A DNA stretch of 64,000 nucleotides from Acanthochromis polyacanthus (Eukaryota > Chordata > Actinopteri > Pomacentridae): contig NC_067134.1 in the NCBI RefSeq assembly GCF_021347895.1, forward strand, positions 27,068,152-27,132,151, in the 5' to 3' direction. How positions within the stretch are numbered: position 1 is the first letter of the stretch; the number at the start of each line of letters is the position of its first letter. The position numbers were made by a program, and so were the translations under genes. Positions 11,101-22,157 of the stretch are shown here, one piece after another. Below the pieces are notes generated by a model. That model had not been told where the DNA came from. It ran no database searches and saw only the letters and a program-made list of their open reading frames with translations.

Positions 11101-11950
11101 CAAAATGACAAAAATGAGACACAAAATGACAAAAATGAGACAGAGAATGACAAAAACGAGCCACAAAATTACAAAACAGATACACAGACGACAAAAATGA
11201 GACACAAAATGACAAAAACGAGACAGAGAACGACAAAACCGAGCCACAAAATTACACAACAGATATACAAACGACAAAAATGAAACACAAAATGACAAAA
11301 ATGAGACAGAGAACAACAAACCAAGCCACAAAATTACAAAACAGATACACAAACGACAAAAATGAGACACAAAATGACAAAAATGAGACAGAGAACGACA
11401 AAACCGAGCCACAAAATTACACAACAGATATACAAACGACAAAAATGAGACACAAAATGACAAAAATGAGACACAAAATGACAAAAATGAGACAGAGAAC
11501 GACAAAACCGAGCCACAAAATTACACAACAGATATACAAACAACAAAAATGAGACAGAAAACGACAAAAGCCAGACAGAAAACGACAAAAGCCAGACAGA
11601 AAATGACAAAAGCCAGACAGAAAATGACAAAAACGAGACATAAAACGACAAAACCGAGCCACAAAATTACACAACAGATACACAAACGACAAAAATGAGA
11701 CAGAAAACGACAAAAGCGAGACATAAAACGACAAAACCGAGCCACAAAATTACACAACAGATACACAAAAATGAGACAGAAAACGACAAAAGCGAGACAT
11801 AAAACGACAAAATCGAGCCACAAAATTACACAACAGATACACAAACGACAAAAATGAGACAGAAAATGACAGAAACGAGACATAAAGCAGTAAAAGCGAG
11901 CCACAAAATTAGAAAACAGATACACAAACGACAAAAATGAGACACAAAAT
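11101..11950 (+). repeat. Minisatellite array, 21-bp family, with 83-bp higher-order repeat
   Basis: GAGCCACAAAATTAC (or a one-base variant) recurs at 11158, 11241, 11323, 11407, 11510, 11656, 11739, 11815 and 11898. The spacings are mostly 82-84 bp, with steps of about 103 and 146, that is 83 plus one or three extra ~21-bp units. The array runs straight into composite repeat copy 2, and no flanking duplication was found. Confidence 0.88.
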
Positions 11951-13060
11951 TAGTTTTTTAAAATTTTATTTTTAATAAAAATGTATGCAAGATAAATCCC
12001 ATGGACTTCAAAAGTCGCTCAGTTATAGATTGACCCAGACGGTTGTTGAGTAGTTTTGAGAAATTTTCTTGTCATTTTCAATAAATTTTGTGTCAGCTTC
12101 GAGTAGTTTCTTGTCGTTTTGGATCATTTTTGTGTCTTTGGGATAATTTTAAAGTTTATTTAGGATAAATTTCATGTCGGTGTGGACTAATTTTCTGTAA
12201 TTATGGATCATTTTCAAGTCATTTTAGACAGTTTTTGAGTCATTTTCGACAAGTTTAGAATCATTTTGGACAATTTTCTTGTCATTTTCCACAAGTGTTA
12301 TATCAGCTTGGATCTTTTCTCATCATTTTAGATCATTTTTGGGTCTTTGGGATCATTTTCAAGTCATTTAGGACAAATTTCATGTCGGTGTGGACTAATT
12401 TTCTGTAATTATGGATCATTTTCAAGTCATTTTGGACAATTTTTTTTGTCAGTTTCAACTAGTTTTATGCCAGCTTGGATCTTTTCTCATCATTTTGGAT
12501 CATTTTCATGTCTTTGGGATAATTTTCAAGTTATTTAGGAGAAATTTCATTTCATTCTGGACTAATTTTCTGTAATTATGGATCATTTTCAAGTCATTTT
12601 GGACAGCTTTCAAGTCATTTTGGAGAATTTTCTTGCCATTTTCAGCTAATTTCAACATCAGCTTGGATCGTTTCTCATCATTTTGGATCATTTTTGTGCC
12701 TTTAGGATAATCTTTGAGTCATTTAGGACAAATTTCCTGTCATTTTGGACTGATTGTCCATGATTATGGATAATTTTCAAGTCATTCTGAACAATTTCGG
12801 ACAAATTTTGAGTCATTTTAGACAAAAACAAGACAGAAAACAACAATACCAAGACACAAAATGACAAAACCGAGACACAAAACAACAAAATGGACAAATT
12901 TTGAGTCATTTTAGACACATTTTTTTAAGTCATCTCAACTTAATAAAACAAACACAGTCAACAAAAATGTTTGAATAAGCTCATTTTATTATTGTTCAGC
13001 TAATTAGAAAATGTTTTCTAAATTCGGACGGTTATTTAGTTGACATTTTAGTCATATATC
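11951..13060. repeat. Composite repeat, copy 2, with AAGTCATTTTGGACAA array
   Basis: 11960-12040 matches 190-250 of copy 1 (CCCATGGACTTCAAA and nearby) and shows the empty Tc1 target site. 12040-12950 is a T-rich array of ~21-bp units; a TTTGGGATAATTTT-type marker recurs at about 12138, 12346, 12513 and 12701, giving higher-order spacings of 208, 167 and 188 bp that differ by single units. 12950-13060 matches the right part of copy 1 (CTCATTTTATTATTGTT, GTTGACATTTTAGT). It is interrupted at 12821-12896 by a patch from the other minisatellite family. Confidence 0.8.
12821..12896 (+). repeat. 76-bp patch of the A-rich family inside the T-rich array
   Basis: By hand alignment this segment matches 9876-9950 with one indel and one substitution. 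On both sides the host array resumes with GACAAA / TGGACAAATTTT, so short shared GACA-type sequence lies at both junctions. Confidence 0.85.
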
Positions 13061-13814
13061 TCATTTGAGAAATTCCAGATCCTCAGCTGCTGAGGGAAAG
13101 TCTTTGTCACGGTCCGCTCATTTGTCAGCGTCAGTATAAAGAGATGTTTTCTCAGCCAGTTGAGCGATATATGTTGGAGCCATTGATTTCAGCATCTACA
13201 AAAATAGCCTCCGTCTGTGTGCCTTCACTTTGTCCTCACAATCTGTTCTGTTTCAAGGAGTAACCAAAGTTCTGCATCGGAAAAAAGAAGCGCTTTGTAC
13301 TTGCTTTTAATTTTATGTTTTGTATTGTAAAGGAGAAGAAAAAAAAGCAAAGAGTGGGCACACCTGTGTCTATCTGCCTCAGATGTAATATGAATTCATG
13401 GTATGATACCTGGAGTTTATTAATTCAGGGCCACAGAGACAGCTGAATAATGAAATTTAATGAAAATTTTAGATGGACTAAAAGTCAGAGTGCTTCTGTC
13501 ATTAATTTTAAAAGCACACATGCCATCAGGCTTCACACAGTGATGATAAATTCCTCTGGTGGGCTTCATACTATGCGGTAACTGTCCCCAATACGGGCTT
13601 TTTATTTAGGTTTTTTTAAAATTCGAGGTCTTATTAGCAGAAATATGTCCACATTAAACACAGAATTTAACTTTAAGTAATATTAGGGACCCTGTGGAAA
13701 TGATTTGTGGCAGTTTGGTGGCTTTGACAAACATTTCAGTGGATTAATTCTAAAAGATAAACATTTAAATTTCAGTGAAATCACCATTATGGGCCCCTAA
13801 TAATTTTTCTCCAG
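13061..13814. other. Unique non-coding stretch
   Basis: No gene or repeat recognised; ordinary A+T-rich sequence. Confidence 0.5.
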
Positions 13815-14085
13815 TCTCTTATTTACATCTTCAATAATCCTTTTTTAAAAGTTTTTCAGTACTTTGATCACCGATGTGAGCCGAAGTCTTTCTGAAGGTC
13901 GATTCTTCTCTTTCAAGGAAATCTCTGATAGGCAAGCCGACCAACATTTCTATAAAATCTGACCAAAGTACAGCAGAAGTGAAAATGAATTACATTACTG
14001 TGAATGAAGACAAAAGGTGGCCAAAGTCAGTCAGTGCTCAGTGAGTCCTTTCACGAAAAAGAAGGCAGAAAAACTTTGTGAATTG
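13815..14085 (+). repeat. Left direct duplicate flanking the 14.1-kb array
   Basis: About 270 bp, matched by 14191-14458 in the same orientation. Shared runs include GTGAAAATGAATTACATTAC, TGTGAATGAAGACAAAAGG and GTGCTCAGTGAGTCCTTTCA. Substitutions and small indels are scattered. Confidence 0.9.
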
Positions 14086-14086
14086 A

Positions 14087-14190
14087 AACAAAACGACAAA
14101 AATTAGACACAAAATTTAAAAAAACGAGACATATACAAAAAATCCTGCACACAAAACGACAAAAGCGACACGACTGAGACACAAAGTGAG
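14087..14190 (+). repeat. Very short 21-bp-family array (about five units)
   Basis: Only about 100 bp of degenerate GACAAAAATTAGACACAAAA-type units, lying exactly between two 270-bp direct duplicates. This is the smallest array of the family in the window. Confidence 0.85.
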
Positions 14191-14458
14191 TCTTTTATTT
14201 ACATCTTTAAAGTTTTTCAGTACTTTAATCATTGATGCGAACCAAAGTCTGTCTGAAGGTCGATTCTCTTTCTTGAAGGAAATCTCCTGAAGCTCCAAAC
14301 GGCACGCCGACCAACATTTATATAAAATATGAAATCTAACCAAACCACAGCAGAAGTGAAAATGAATTACATTACTGTGAATGAAGACAAAAGGTGGCCG
14401 AAGTCAGTGCTCAGTGAGTCCTTTCAGAAGAAAGAAGGCACAAAAACTTTGTGAATTG
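14191..14458 (+). repeat. Right direct duplicate flanking the 14.1-kb array
   Basis: Second copy of 13815-14085. It has an extra GCTCCAAACG-type stretch and several substitutions relative to the left copy. Confidence 0.9.
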
Positions 14459-15581
14459 TTGTTAAATTGAGCCGCAGCGCCGTTTCTTCTCACTTTGTGT
14501 TTTCAGATTCCAGGTCTGGGCGTCATAAAGCGTCAACGTTTCAATGGGAACACTTTAAAATGTTCCCATGACCCCTTTTTTTTTTACTCCAACAAATATT
14601 CTAAAAGGCTCTTTGTGATTTGTGAAGAGGTCAGGTTTGTCACACTGCGGAGTGCTTCACTTCATTGTCGACTCACCAAAACTTAATTTCATGTCAGAAC
14701 AATAAATATGAACAAACCAATTAATTTTTTCGTGTGCATGTTCCAGAGGTAATTTTTAGAGAAGAATGATATTCTGTGAGGAACAGCCTTCAACATTTTA
14801 AACAAATCTACTGAAAAAGAAACCCACTTTCTTCGCTTCTTTTCACGTATGTTCAGAAACATGAAACCAAAAAAACTACACTTCAGGTGTTAATTTCCAG
14901 CATTGAATTCCCTTCTGCTATTTAAGCTGGCACATAAAACATAAAGTTGTTGCACGGTCTTTGTTTGAGCCCCTCTTTGCTGCACCATTGCTTTGAACAC
15001 ATGGAGCCCCTACAATAGTCCGATGTTGACCAAAAAGGATGCTGGCGGGAGAGTAAATCCACTCAGATCCCTGTGGTTTACTCATCCCTCTTCGTGTCCG
15101 TCGGACTTGCCGCTATACCTCGGGCCCAGCGTGGGCCTCACTCAGCCAGGCATGGTGCTATTGGACCGGCCATGGAAGCCCTCTGGTCTCTGACCCCAGA
15201 GGAGATTGGATCCTCGGTAGCGGAGGAGCTGAGCGGTGGCTGCTTCCGTGGCTCCCCGGTACGAGTCCATACAGTGGAATAATAAGTTAGTTGTAGAGGC
15301 GCACGACTCTATACAGGATGAAAAGGATCATCCTCTTTAATTTGTTTTTTACTTTTTAGTGCAGAAGACTTCACAGCCGTGCTCTTGAACTGCCCCCATT
15401 AAGGGAAAAGAATAACTCTATAGGATGATTATTTTTGAGCAAGTGAAAAGGCTAACACCAACACTGAATATATCCTGGTAGAAGTAGCCTGACTCCTGAA
15501 CTCCACTGTTCAGAAACACAGAAATGATCCGCTCTGGATGACGTGTCTTCGTTGCACTGCAGTTTGTTTTCACTTTCTGTC
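14459..15581. other. Non-coding stretch with a G+C-rich block
   Basis: No gene recognised. 15034-15280 is clearly richer in G+C than its surroundings and has a short open frame (MEALWSLTPEEIG...), but I see no family motif; it could be a fragment of an unrecognised element or of an old exon. Confidence 0.4.
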
Positions 15582-15649
15582 TTTCTGCACTAAATACTCA
15601 CAAATGCACTGATTGTGGCTCCGAATAGTCTCCAGCAAATGCACCTTTA
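15582..15649 (+). repeat. Left direct duplicate flanking the 15.65-kb array
   Basis: Shares TAAATACTCACAAATGCACTG, broken by few changes, and AATAGTC-ATGCACC with 16520-16588 in the same orientation. Confidence 0.85.
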
Positions 15650-16519
15650 GTGTGACACAAAATGACAGAAACGAGACACAAAATGACAAAAACGAGACAT
15701 GAAATAACAAAAGGAGACAAAAATAACAAAAACAAGACACAAAATGACAAAAATGAGATAAAAAATGAGGCACAAAATGACAAAAACGAGACAAAAAATG
15801 ACAGAAACGAGACAGAAAAAGGACAGAAACGAGACAGAAAAAGGACAGAAACGAGACACAAAATGACAAAAACGAGACAGAAAAATGACAAAAACGAGAC
15901 ACAAAATGACAAAAACGAGACAGAAAGCAAAACGTAAAATGACAAAAGACACAAAATCACAAAACTGAGACATAAAATGACAAAACGAGACAAAAAATAG
16001 CAAGAACAAGACACAAAATGACAAAAATGAGACACAAAATGACAAAAACGAGACAGAAAACAAAACGTAAAATGACAAAATGACAAAATCACAAAACGGA
16101 GACATAAAACGACAAAATGAGACAAAAAATAACAAAAACGAGACACAAAATGACAAAAACGAGACAGAAAACAAAACGTGAAATCACAAAACAAGACACA
16201 AAATCACAAAACTGAGACATAAAATGACAAAACGAGACAAAAAACAACAAGAACAAGACAGAAAACGACAAAATTGAGACATAAAGTGGCAAAACGAGAT
16301 ACAAAACCACAGAAACGAGGCACAAACTGACAAAACGAAACAGAAAATGCCAAAAACGTGACAGAAAACGACAAAAATGAGACCCCACGTCACAAAACGA
16401 GAAAAAAACGACAAAAACAAGACAGAAAACGACAAAATCGAGACACAAAATCACAAAACTGAGACACAAAATGGCAGAAGGAGACAGAAAACGGCAAAAC
16501 AAATACACAGTATGAGAAT
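15650..16519 (+). repeat. Minisatellite array, 21-bp family, A-rich on plus strand
   Basis: Units GACAAAAACGA + GACACAAAAT with GACAGAAAACAAAACGTAAA variants that recur (15920, 16050, 16160), pointing to local amplification of multi-unit blocks. Confidence 0.9.
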
Positions 16520-16588
16520 TTTCTGCCCTAAATACTCACAAATGCACTGCTTGTAGCTGCAAATAGTCCCCATCAGATGCACCGTTTA
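16520..16588 (+). repeat. Right direct duplicate flanking the 15.65-kb array
   Basis: Second copy of 15582-15649. Confidence 0.85.
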
Positions 16589-16615
16589 TTTCTGCTGCTA
16601 AAAAACTACAAAGTA

Positions 16616-16792
16616 CGCTACAGGTCAAAAGTTTGGGGTCTCTTAGAAATGTCCTTATTTTTGAAAGAAAAGCTGTTTTTCTGCAATGAATCCAGCATTA
16701 AATGAATGATAAATCCAGTGTAGACATTGTTAATGTGTTTAATGACTATTCTAGCTGGAAACGGCTGATTTTTAACGGAATATCTTAATTAT
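16616..16792 (+). mobile_element. TA-type MITE, truncated copy
   Basis: Starts CGCTACAGGTCAAAAGTTTG next to TA and continues with ATTGTTAATGTG and CTATTCTAGCTGGAAACG, matching the reverse of the copies at 24236-24563 and 39898-40250. It stops near 16792, so the distal half is missing. Confidence 0.7.
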
Positions 16793-18060
16793 AACTTTGG
16801 TTTATCTGAAGTATAACTAGTTCTTTTTGCTTGCTTGGTCTCAAATATTTAATCCTGAATTTAAAATTCAACATGCACATGATAATATTTCACTAATATA
16901 ATGCAGATTAGGTCAAACAGTCTCTCTGGTTCCAAGCTAGCTGCTAGTAAATGAACTGTTGCCTCTATTTTGAGCAGGTAGGGAGGGCCAAAGTAAACCG
17001 TTATCCTGTTACGTTGTTCATACAGCCCCTCACTTACAACTTGTGGGCTCAAAGTATTGAATTGTTGTCGTTTTTTTGATAGGATTGCTTGACAAGTTGC
17101 GATAAAATAAAAGTTCTATCGTTTTTTTATTCTCCAAATCAACAATTCCAAAGTTAAATCCTTGTAGGAGGAGTAACCTGACCCTTTTTTTGTCAGCATC
17201 TTCAGCTTTTTGAAAGACGCTCCACTCTGTTTAAAGAATAAATAGCATTAGCCCATCAAGTTAGTGTACATTTGGCAGCTAAAAGGTGTCCCTATATTTT
17301 TTGAGCGGGTATACAGCCGACTCTTTTGAAGGTGTTTGTCTGCGGAGTGTCAGAGCTGTCAAACGATGTTGTCACATAAACATGTCACGGCGAGATCCAA
17401 TATCTAGCCCCCGTCCAGTCGCTGACAGAACGACGCCTCCTCTGTTAAATCCTCTCCTTGCCTGCACAGTGTGACTCTTCATAAACAAACAAACAGAGAC
17501 AAAAGACAGCCCAATTCTTACATGTCGACTCTTTGAAAGCCAAAAAAGTGAAGGAAGCGCTTCCAGTAACAAGCGGCTAGTGTCTTAACTACCCAGAGCT
17601 TTTGAATTGCATTAGAATACATGAGGACTCCTAGACAGCGAGGTGCTCTCCCCTGGTTCCTAATGTATGACTATTTCATATGGACAGGAGAGGGGGCGAG
17701 GGGAGAGCTGTCTGTGGGGGTGATTGACACAGGCCCACATTAGGAGCAGCTTTTGGAAATAGGTCCGTGGAGACTTGGCGGATTGGGTCTGCTGAAGGAA
17801 CGGTGTCTCCGCGAGGAGCCGTGCCTTCTTAACCCCACTCATTGGTATGCCGATGTGCGGGTAGCGAGCCGTGCTCCGAACGCCGCAGCCTTCCAGACTG
17901 CTGCCGCCCCCCCCCACCCGTCCAACACACCGCTATGCAGACACAAACCCACCGAGGACCCGTGACGATATGCAGCGTGGAATACTGAATCAAAATAGAC
18001 CCCAATTAATAATCACATAGTTAGTTCAGTTTTAGGCGCCCGGCGGGTGTGTGTGCAGGA
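16793..18060. other. Unique non-coding stretch
   Basis: No gene recognised. 17640-17990 is relatively G+C-rich with a C-run near 17908; no motif assigned. Confidence 0.5.
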
Positions 18061-18157
18061 GATCCTTCCAGAAGTTTCACCGGGGAAAGTTTGATATCTC
18101 ACTCACACACACACACACACAAACACACACACAAACACAAACTGTTAGACATGTCAA
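18061..18157 (+). repeat. Left direct duplicate flanking the 18.2-kb array (contains CA repeat)
   Basis: GATCCTTCCAGAAGTTTCA, GAAAGTTT-ATATC, a CA microsatellite (18103-18146) and ACATGTCAA are all repeated in the same order at 19026-19172. The duplication therefore includes a microsatellite that later changed length. Confidence 0.85.
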
Positions 18158-19025
18158 AAGACACAAAATGACAAAAACGAGACGCGAAACAATAAAATCA
18201 AGACACAAAATGACAAAAACAAGACACGAAACGACAAAACCGACACACAAATTGACAAAACCGATACTCGAAACAGCTAAACTGATAAACAAAATAACAA
18301 AAATGAGACAGAAGACGACAAAACCAACACACAAAACGACAAAAACAAGACAGTAGGCGACAAAACTGAGACACAAAATGACAAAACCGGGGCATAAAAT
18401 GGCAAAACGACAATACCGAGACAGAAAATGACAAAACTGAGACACAAAACAACAAAAACAAGCCATGAAACGACAACACAGACACAAAAGCGACAAAAAC
18501 GAGACAGAAAATGACAAAAAACGACAAAACCAATCCAGAAAATGACAGAAATGAGACAGAAAATGACAATACCAACACACAAAATGACAAAGGCGAGAAT
18601 GAAAATTACAAAACAGATACACGAAACGACAAAACCGATACACAAAATGACAGAAACGAGACATGAAATGACTTAACAGATACGAAACAACAAAACCGAT
18701 GCACAAAAAGACAAAAATGTGACAGAAAACGACAAAAGCGAGAATGAAAACAACACAACAGATACACCGAACGACAAAACTGAGACAAAACAATAAAAGG
18801 AGACACCAAATGACAGAACCGATACACAAAACGACAAAAACGAGACAGAAAACGACAAAACCGATACACAAAATGACAAAAACGAGACATGAAATGACAA
18901 AACAGACACGAAACAACAAAATCGATACACAAAACGACAAAAACGAGAATAAAAACGACACAACCAATACACACGACGAAAACGAGACAGAAAACGACAA
19001 AACCGAGAATAAAAACGACAACACC
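18158..19025 (+). repeat. Minisatellite array, 21-bp family, A-rich on plus strand
   Basis: GACAAAA-CGA + GACACAAAA units with many CCGATACACAAAA variants. A 358-codon open frame on the minus strand is array read-through. Confidence 0.9.
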
Positions 19026-19118
19026 GATCCTTCCAGAAGTTTCAGCGATGAAAGTTTAATATCACACACACCTACACACACATCTATACACACACACACA
19101 GACACACACGCACAGACA

Positions 19119-19155
<37 letters not shown>

Positions 19156-19172
19156 GGCGTCAAACATGTCAA
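19026..19172 (+). repeat. Right direct duplicate flanking the 18.2-kb array (longer CA repeat)
   Basis: Second copy of 18061-18157. Its CA stretch (about 19060-19155) is longer than in the left copy, accounting for the length difference. Confidence 0.85.
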
Positions 19173-20283
19173 GTTTCAACTCGGTGCAAATAAGAAGACA
19201 CAGGCCCTGGAGTCTGTCCCTCCCACATGTGACAAAACACAAGCAAAATAAAATGTTTAAATTTGGTTTCAGATCTCACTTGTGGTCTCCGGAATGAGAG
19301 GAATAACATGTCAGCATCGAGACATACTCTGCTGTCAGGTAAGAAGACAGAATATCACTTTACCCTATTGTGACTTTGAACTATATGACGGTAAGCAGAC
19401 AGATTGTTTTTGTCACAGAACTAACTGACCTTGAACCCGACTGTTCTCTTTTCAAACTCTTCCTCCGTACATCTAAAAATATTCCCATCAGAAGCAAACT
19501 GATAGGATTTACAAGACCTAATGTCATTGCAAAGAAATATTACCACAAACATACAGTACATATTTTTGTCTTTATCATTCGAAGGGAGTTATCATTTAGC
19601 AAGCTTCGAGGTCCAAGGTGAGACAGGAGTATTTGAGTACGCCTAATGAAAGGCAATATAAAAGGTGCCTCTTGTGTTGTTTGAAATCAGCTTGTTTTGT
19701 TTTTGGCTATGTTACATGTGCTGGCACTAATTATACAAGCTAGGTAGTCCTCGCACATTCAAAAAAGAAAACTCGACCATTTTTGACATGTTCATTTAAA
19801 GTTACTAATCAGATGTAAATATGCAAAGCAGGTCCCAATGGGATTTCTTTGATATGCAAATTGAAAGTGCAAACAAAGGTGGGGGAGATGAAGGTTTTTC
19901 TTTTTTTTTTTTTCACTAAAAAAACACTCTGAGATGGTATTGTCATGACATTCTGCTAGAAAAGGAAAAATGTGAGATACCAACGCTAATGGCATTTTGT
20001 AGGACCAAGGCCGGAGCTGGTAGCGTGTGGGCACGAAAGAAAACACACAGTCACATTTCTGAGTCCTCTTCATATATCAAAGGCAGCGTGTGATATGAAT
20101 CTACTCCTATTTGCCATTCGACTACATTAGAACATGTAAACAAGCATGACATCGTCCCCCCCCCCCCCCCCCGCTCCTCTTCTATCATAACAGCAACTTA
20201 CTGGCCAGTTATCTGTTTGATGGGATGTAAAGGGAAGGTCAGTGTTTCCATAATTCACTCCAGACCCATAAATCACATTATAT
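19173..20283. other. Unique non-coding stretch with a poly-C run
   Basis: No gene recognised. A T-run lies at 19896-19912 and a 17-base C run at 20156-20172. Confidence 0.5.
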
Positions 20284-20596
20284 GATCTCCTCTGCTCAGG
20301 GAAGCTTCCCTCTGAATGCAGAAAATGAACAATTCTCTGCTGTATAATCTGGCACAGCGGGCACAGGTGGAGGATTTAAAGACTTTGTTTCCTCCTTTCT
20401 GTCACTTACCTTCAGATTAATGGTTAAGCTAAACGTAATCATTATTTTTAGCACGTTAGCACGATCCTAGCCGCTCTGACTGTAAGCTGACAGTCCCTTT
20501 GTGGTCAGCGATGGGAAGCAACGGAGGGAAACTGACTTTTATTGACACCAGACTGTCAGAATGGAGACGGCGGTTCATTTCCAATTTCAGACCGCA
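20284..20596 (+). repeat. Left direct duplicate (313 bp) flanking the 20.6-kb array
   Basis: Almost identical to 22158-22472, with about ten differences by eye; for example TGCAGAAAATGAACAATTCT, ATGGTTAAGCTAAACGTAAT and GCACGTTAGCACGATCCTAG occur in both. The array starts directly after its last bases (ACCGCA). Confidence 0.95.
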
Positions 20597-22157
20597 AAAA
20601 CGAGACACAAAATGACAAGATGAGAAATAAAACGACAAAAACGAGACACAAAATGACAAAATGAGAAATAAATGACAAAAACGAGACACCAAATGACAAA
20701 ACGAGACACAAAACAACAAAAACGAGACACAAAATGACAAAAATGAGACACAAAACGAGATGCAAAGCGATAAAACCAAGACACCAAGTCACAAAAACAA
20801 CAAAAAACGACAAAACGAGACACGAAACAACAAAAATGAGACCCAAAATGACAAAAATGAGACAAAACGACAAAAACGAGACACAAAATGACGAGACACG
20901 AAATGACAAAAATGAGACCCAAAATGACTAAAATGAGACAAAACGACAAAAACGAGACCCAAAATGACGAGACACGAAATGACGAAAATGAGACATAAAA
21001 TGACAAAAATGAGACAAAACGACCAAAACGAGACCCAAAATGACGAGATACGAAATGACAAAAATGAGACACAAAATGACAAAAATGAGACAAAACGACA
21101 AAACGAGACCCAAAATGACGAGATACGAAATGACAAAAATGAGACCCAAAATGACTAAAATGAGACAAAACGACAAAAACGAGACCCAAAATGACGAGAT
21201 ACGAAATGACAAAAATGAGACACAAAATGACAAAAATGAGACAAAACGACAAAAACGAGACCCAAAATGACGAGACACGAAATGACGAAAATGAGACCCA
21301 AAATGACAAAAATGAGACAAAACGACAAAAACGAGACCCAAAATGACGAGATACGAAATGACCAAAATGAGACACAAAATGACAAAAATGAGACAAAACG
21401 ACAAAAACGAGACCCAAAATGACGAGACACGAAATGACGAAAATGAGACACAAAATGACAAAAACGAGACAAAACGACCAAAACGAGACCCAAAATGACG
21501 AGACACGAAATGACTAAAATGAGACAAAACGACAAAAACGAGACCCAAAATGACGAGACACGAAATGACAAAAATGAGACACAAAATGACAAAAATGAGA
21601 CAAAACGACAAAAACGAGACCCAAAATGACGAGATACGAAATGACAAAAATGAGACACAAAATGACAAAAATGAGACAAAACGACAAAAACGAGACACGA
21701 AATGACAAAACTGATACACAAAATGACAAAATGAGACAGAAAATGACAAAAGCGAGACACAAAATGACAAAACGAGACACGAAACAACAAAAACGAGACA
21801 CAAAATGACAAAAATGAGACACAAAACGAGATGCAAAGCCATAAAACCAAGATACCAAATCACAAAAACAAGACAAAAAATGACAAAATGAGACACAAAA
21901 CAACAAAAACGAGTCACAAAGTGACAAAAATGAAACGCAAAATGACAAAAAAGAGACGCAAAATGACTACAATGAGACACGAAATGACAAAAATCAGAAA
22001 CAAAATGACGAGACACGAAATGACCAAAATGAGAAACAAAATGACAAAAATGAGACACAAAACGACAAAAACGACCCAAAATGACGAGACACGAAATGAC
22101 AAAATGAGACACAAAATGACAAAAAAGAGACAAAATGACAAAACGAGACACAAATCT
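20597..22157 (+). repeat. Minisatellite array with regular 76-bp higher-order repeat
   Basis: GAGACCCAAAATGACGAGA recurs at 20954, 21030, 21105, 21181, 21257, 21333, 21409, 21485, 21540 and 21616. Spacing is 75-76 bp except one step of 55, exactly one 21-bp unit short. Outside 20.9-21.7 kb the array returns to the plain 21-bp pattern. A 407-codon minus-strand open frame spans it and is not a gene. Confidence 0.93.

Noticed and set aside
10431..13814. Flanking duplication around the 11-kb array plus composite repeat
   Set aside because: I compared 10990-11100 with 12950-13150 by eye and found no match.
18077..19153. 358-codon open frame on the minus strand
   Set aside because: Made of CA-repeat (VCVCVC) ends and minisatellite read-through.
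20928..22151. 407-codon open frame on the minus strand
   Set aside because: It coincides with the 21-bp array and translates to FVILCL/FCHFVS-type heptads; open only because the unit length is a multiple of three.
20597..22157. CRISPR-like array
   Set aside because: Repeats are contiguous with no unique spacers, and the context is a vertebrate genome.
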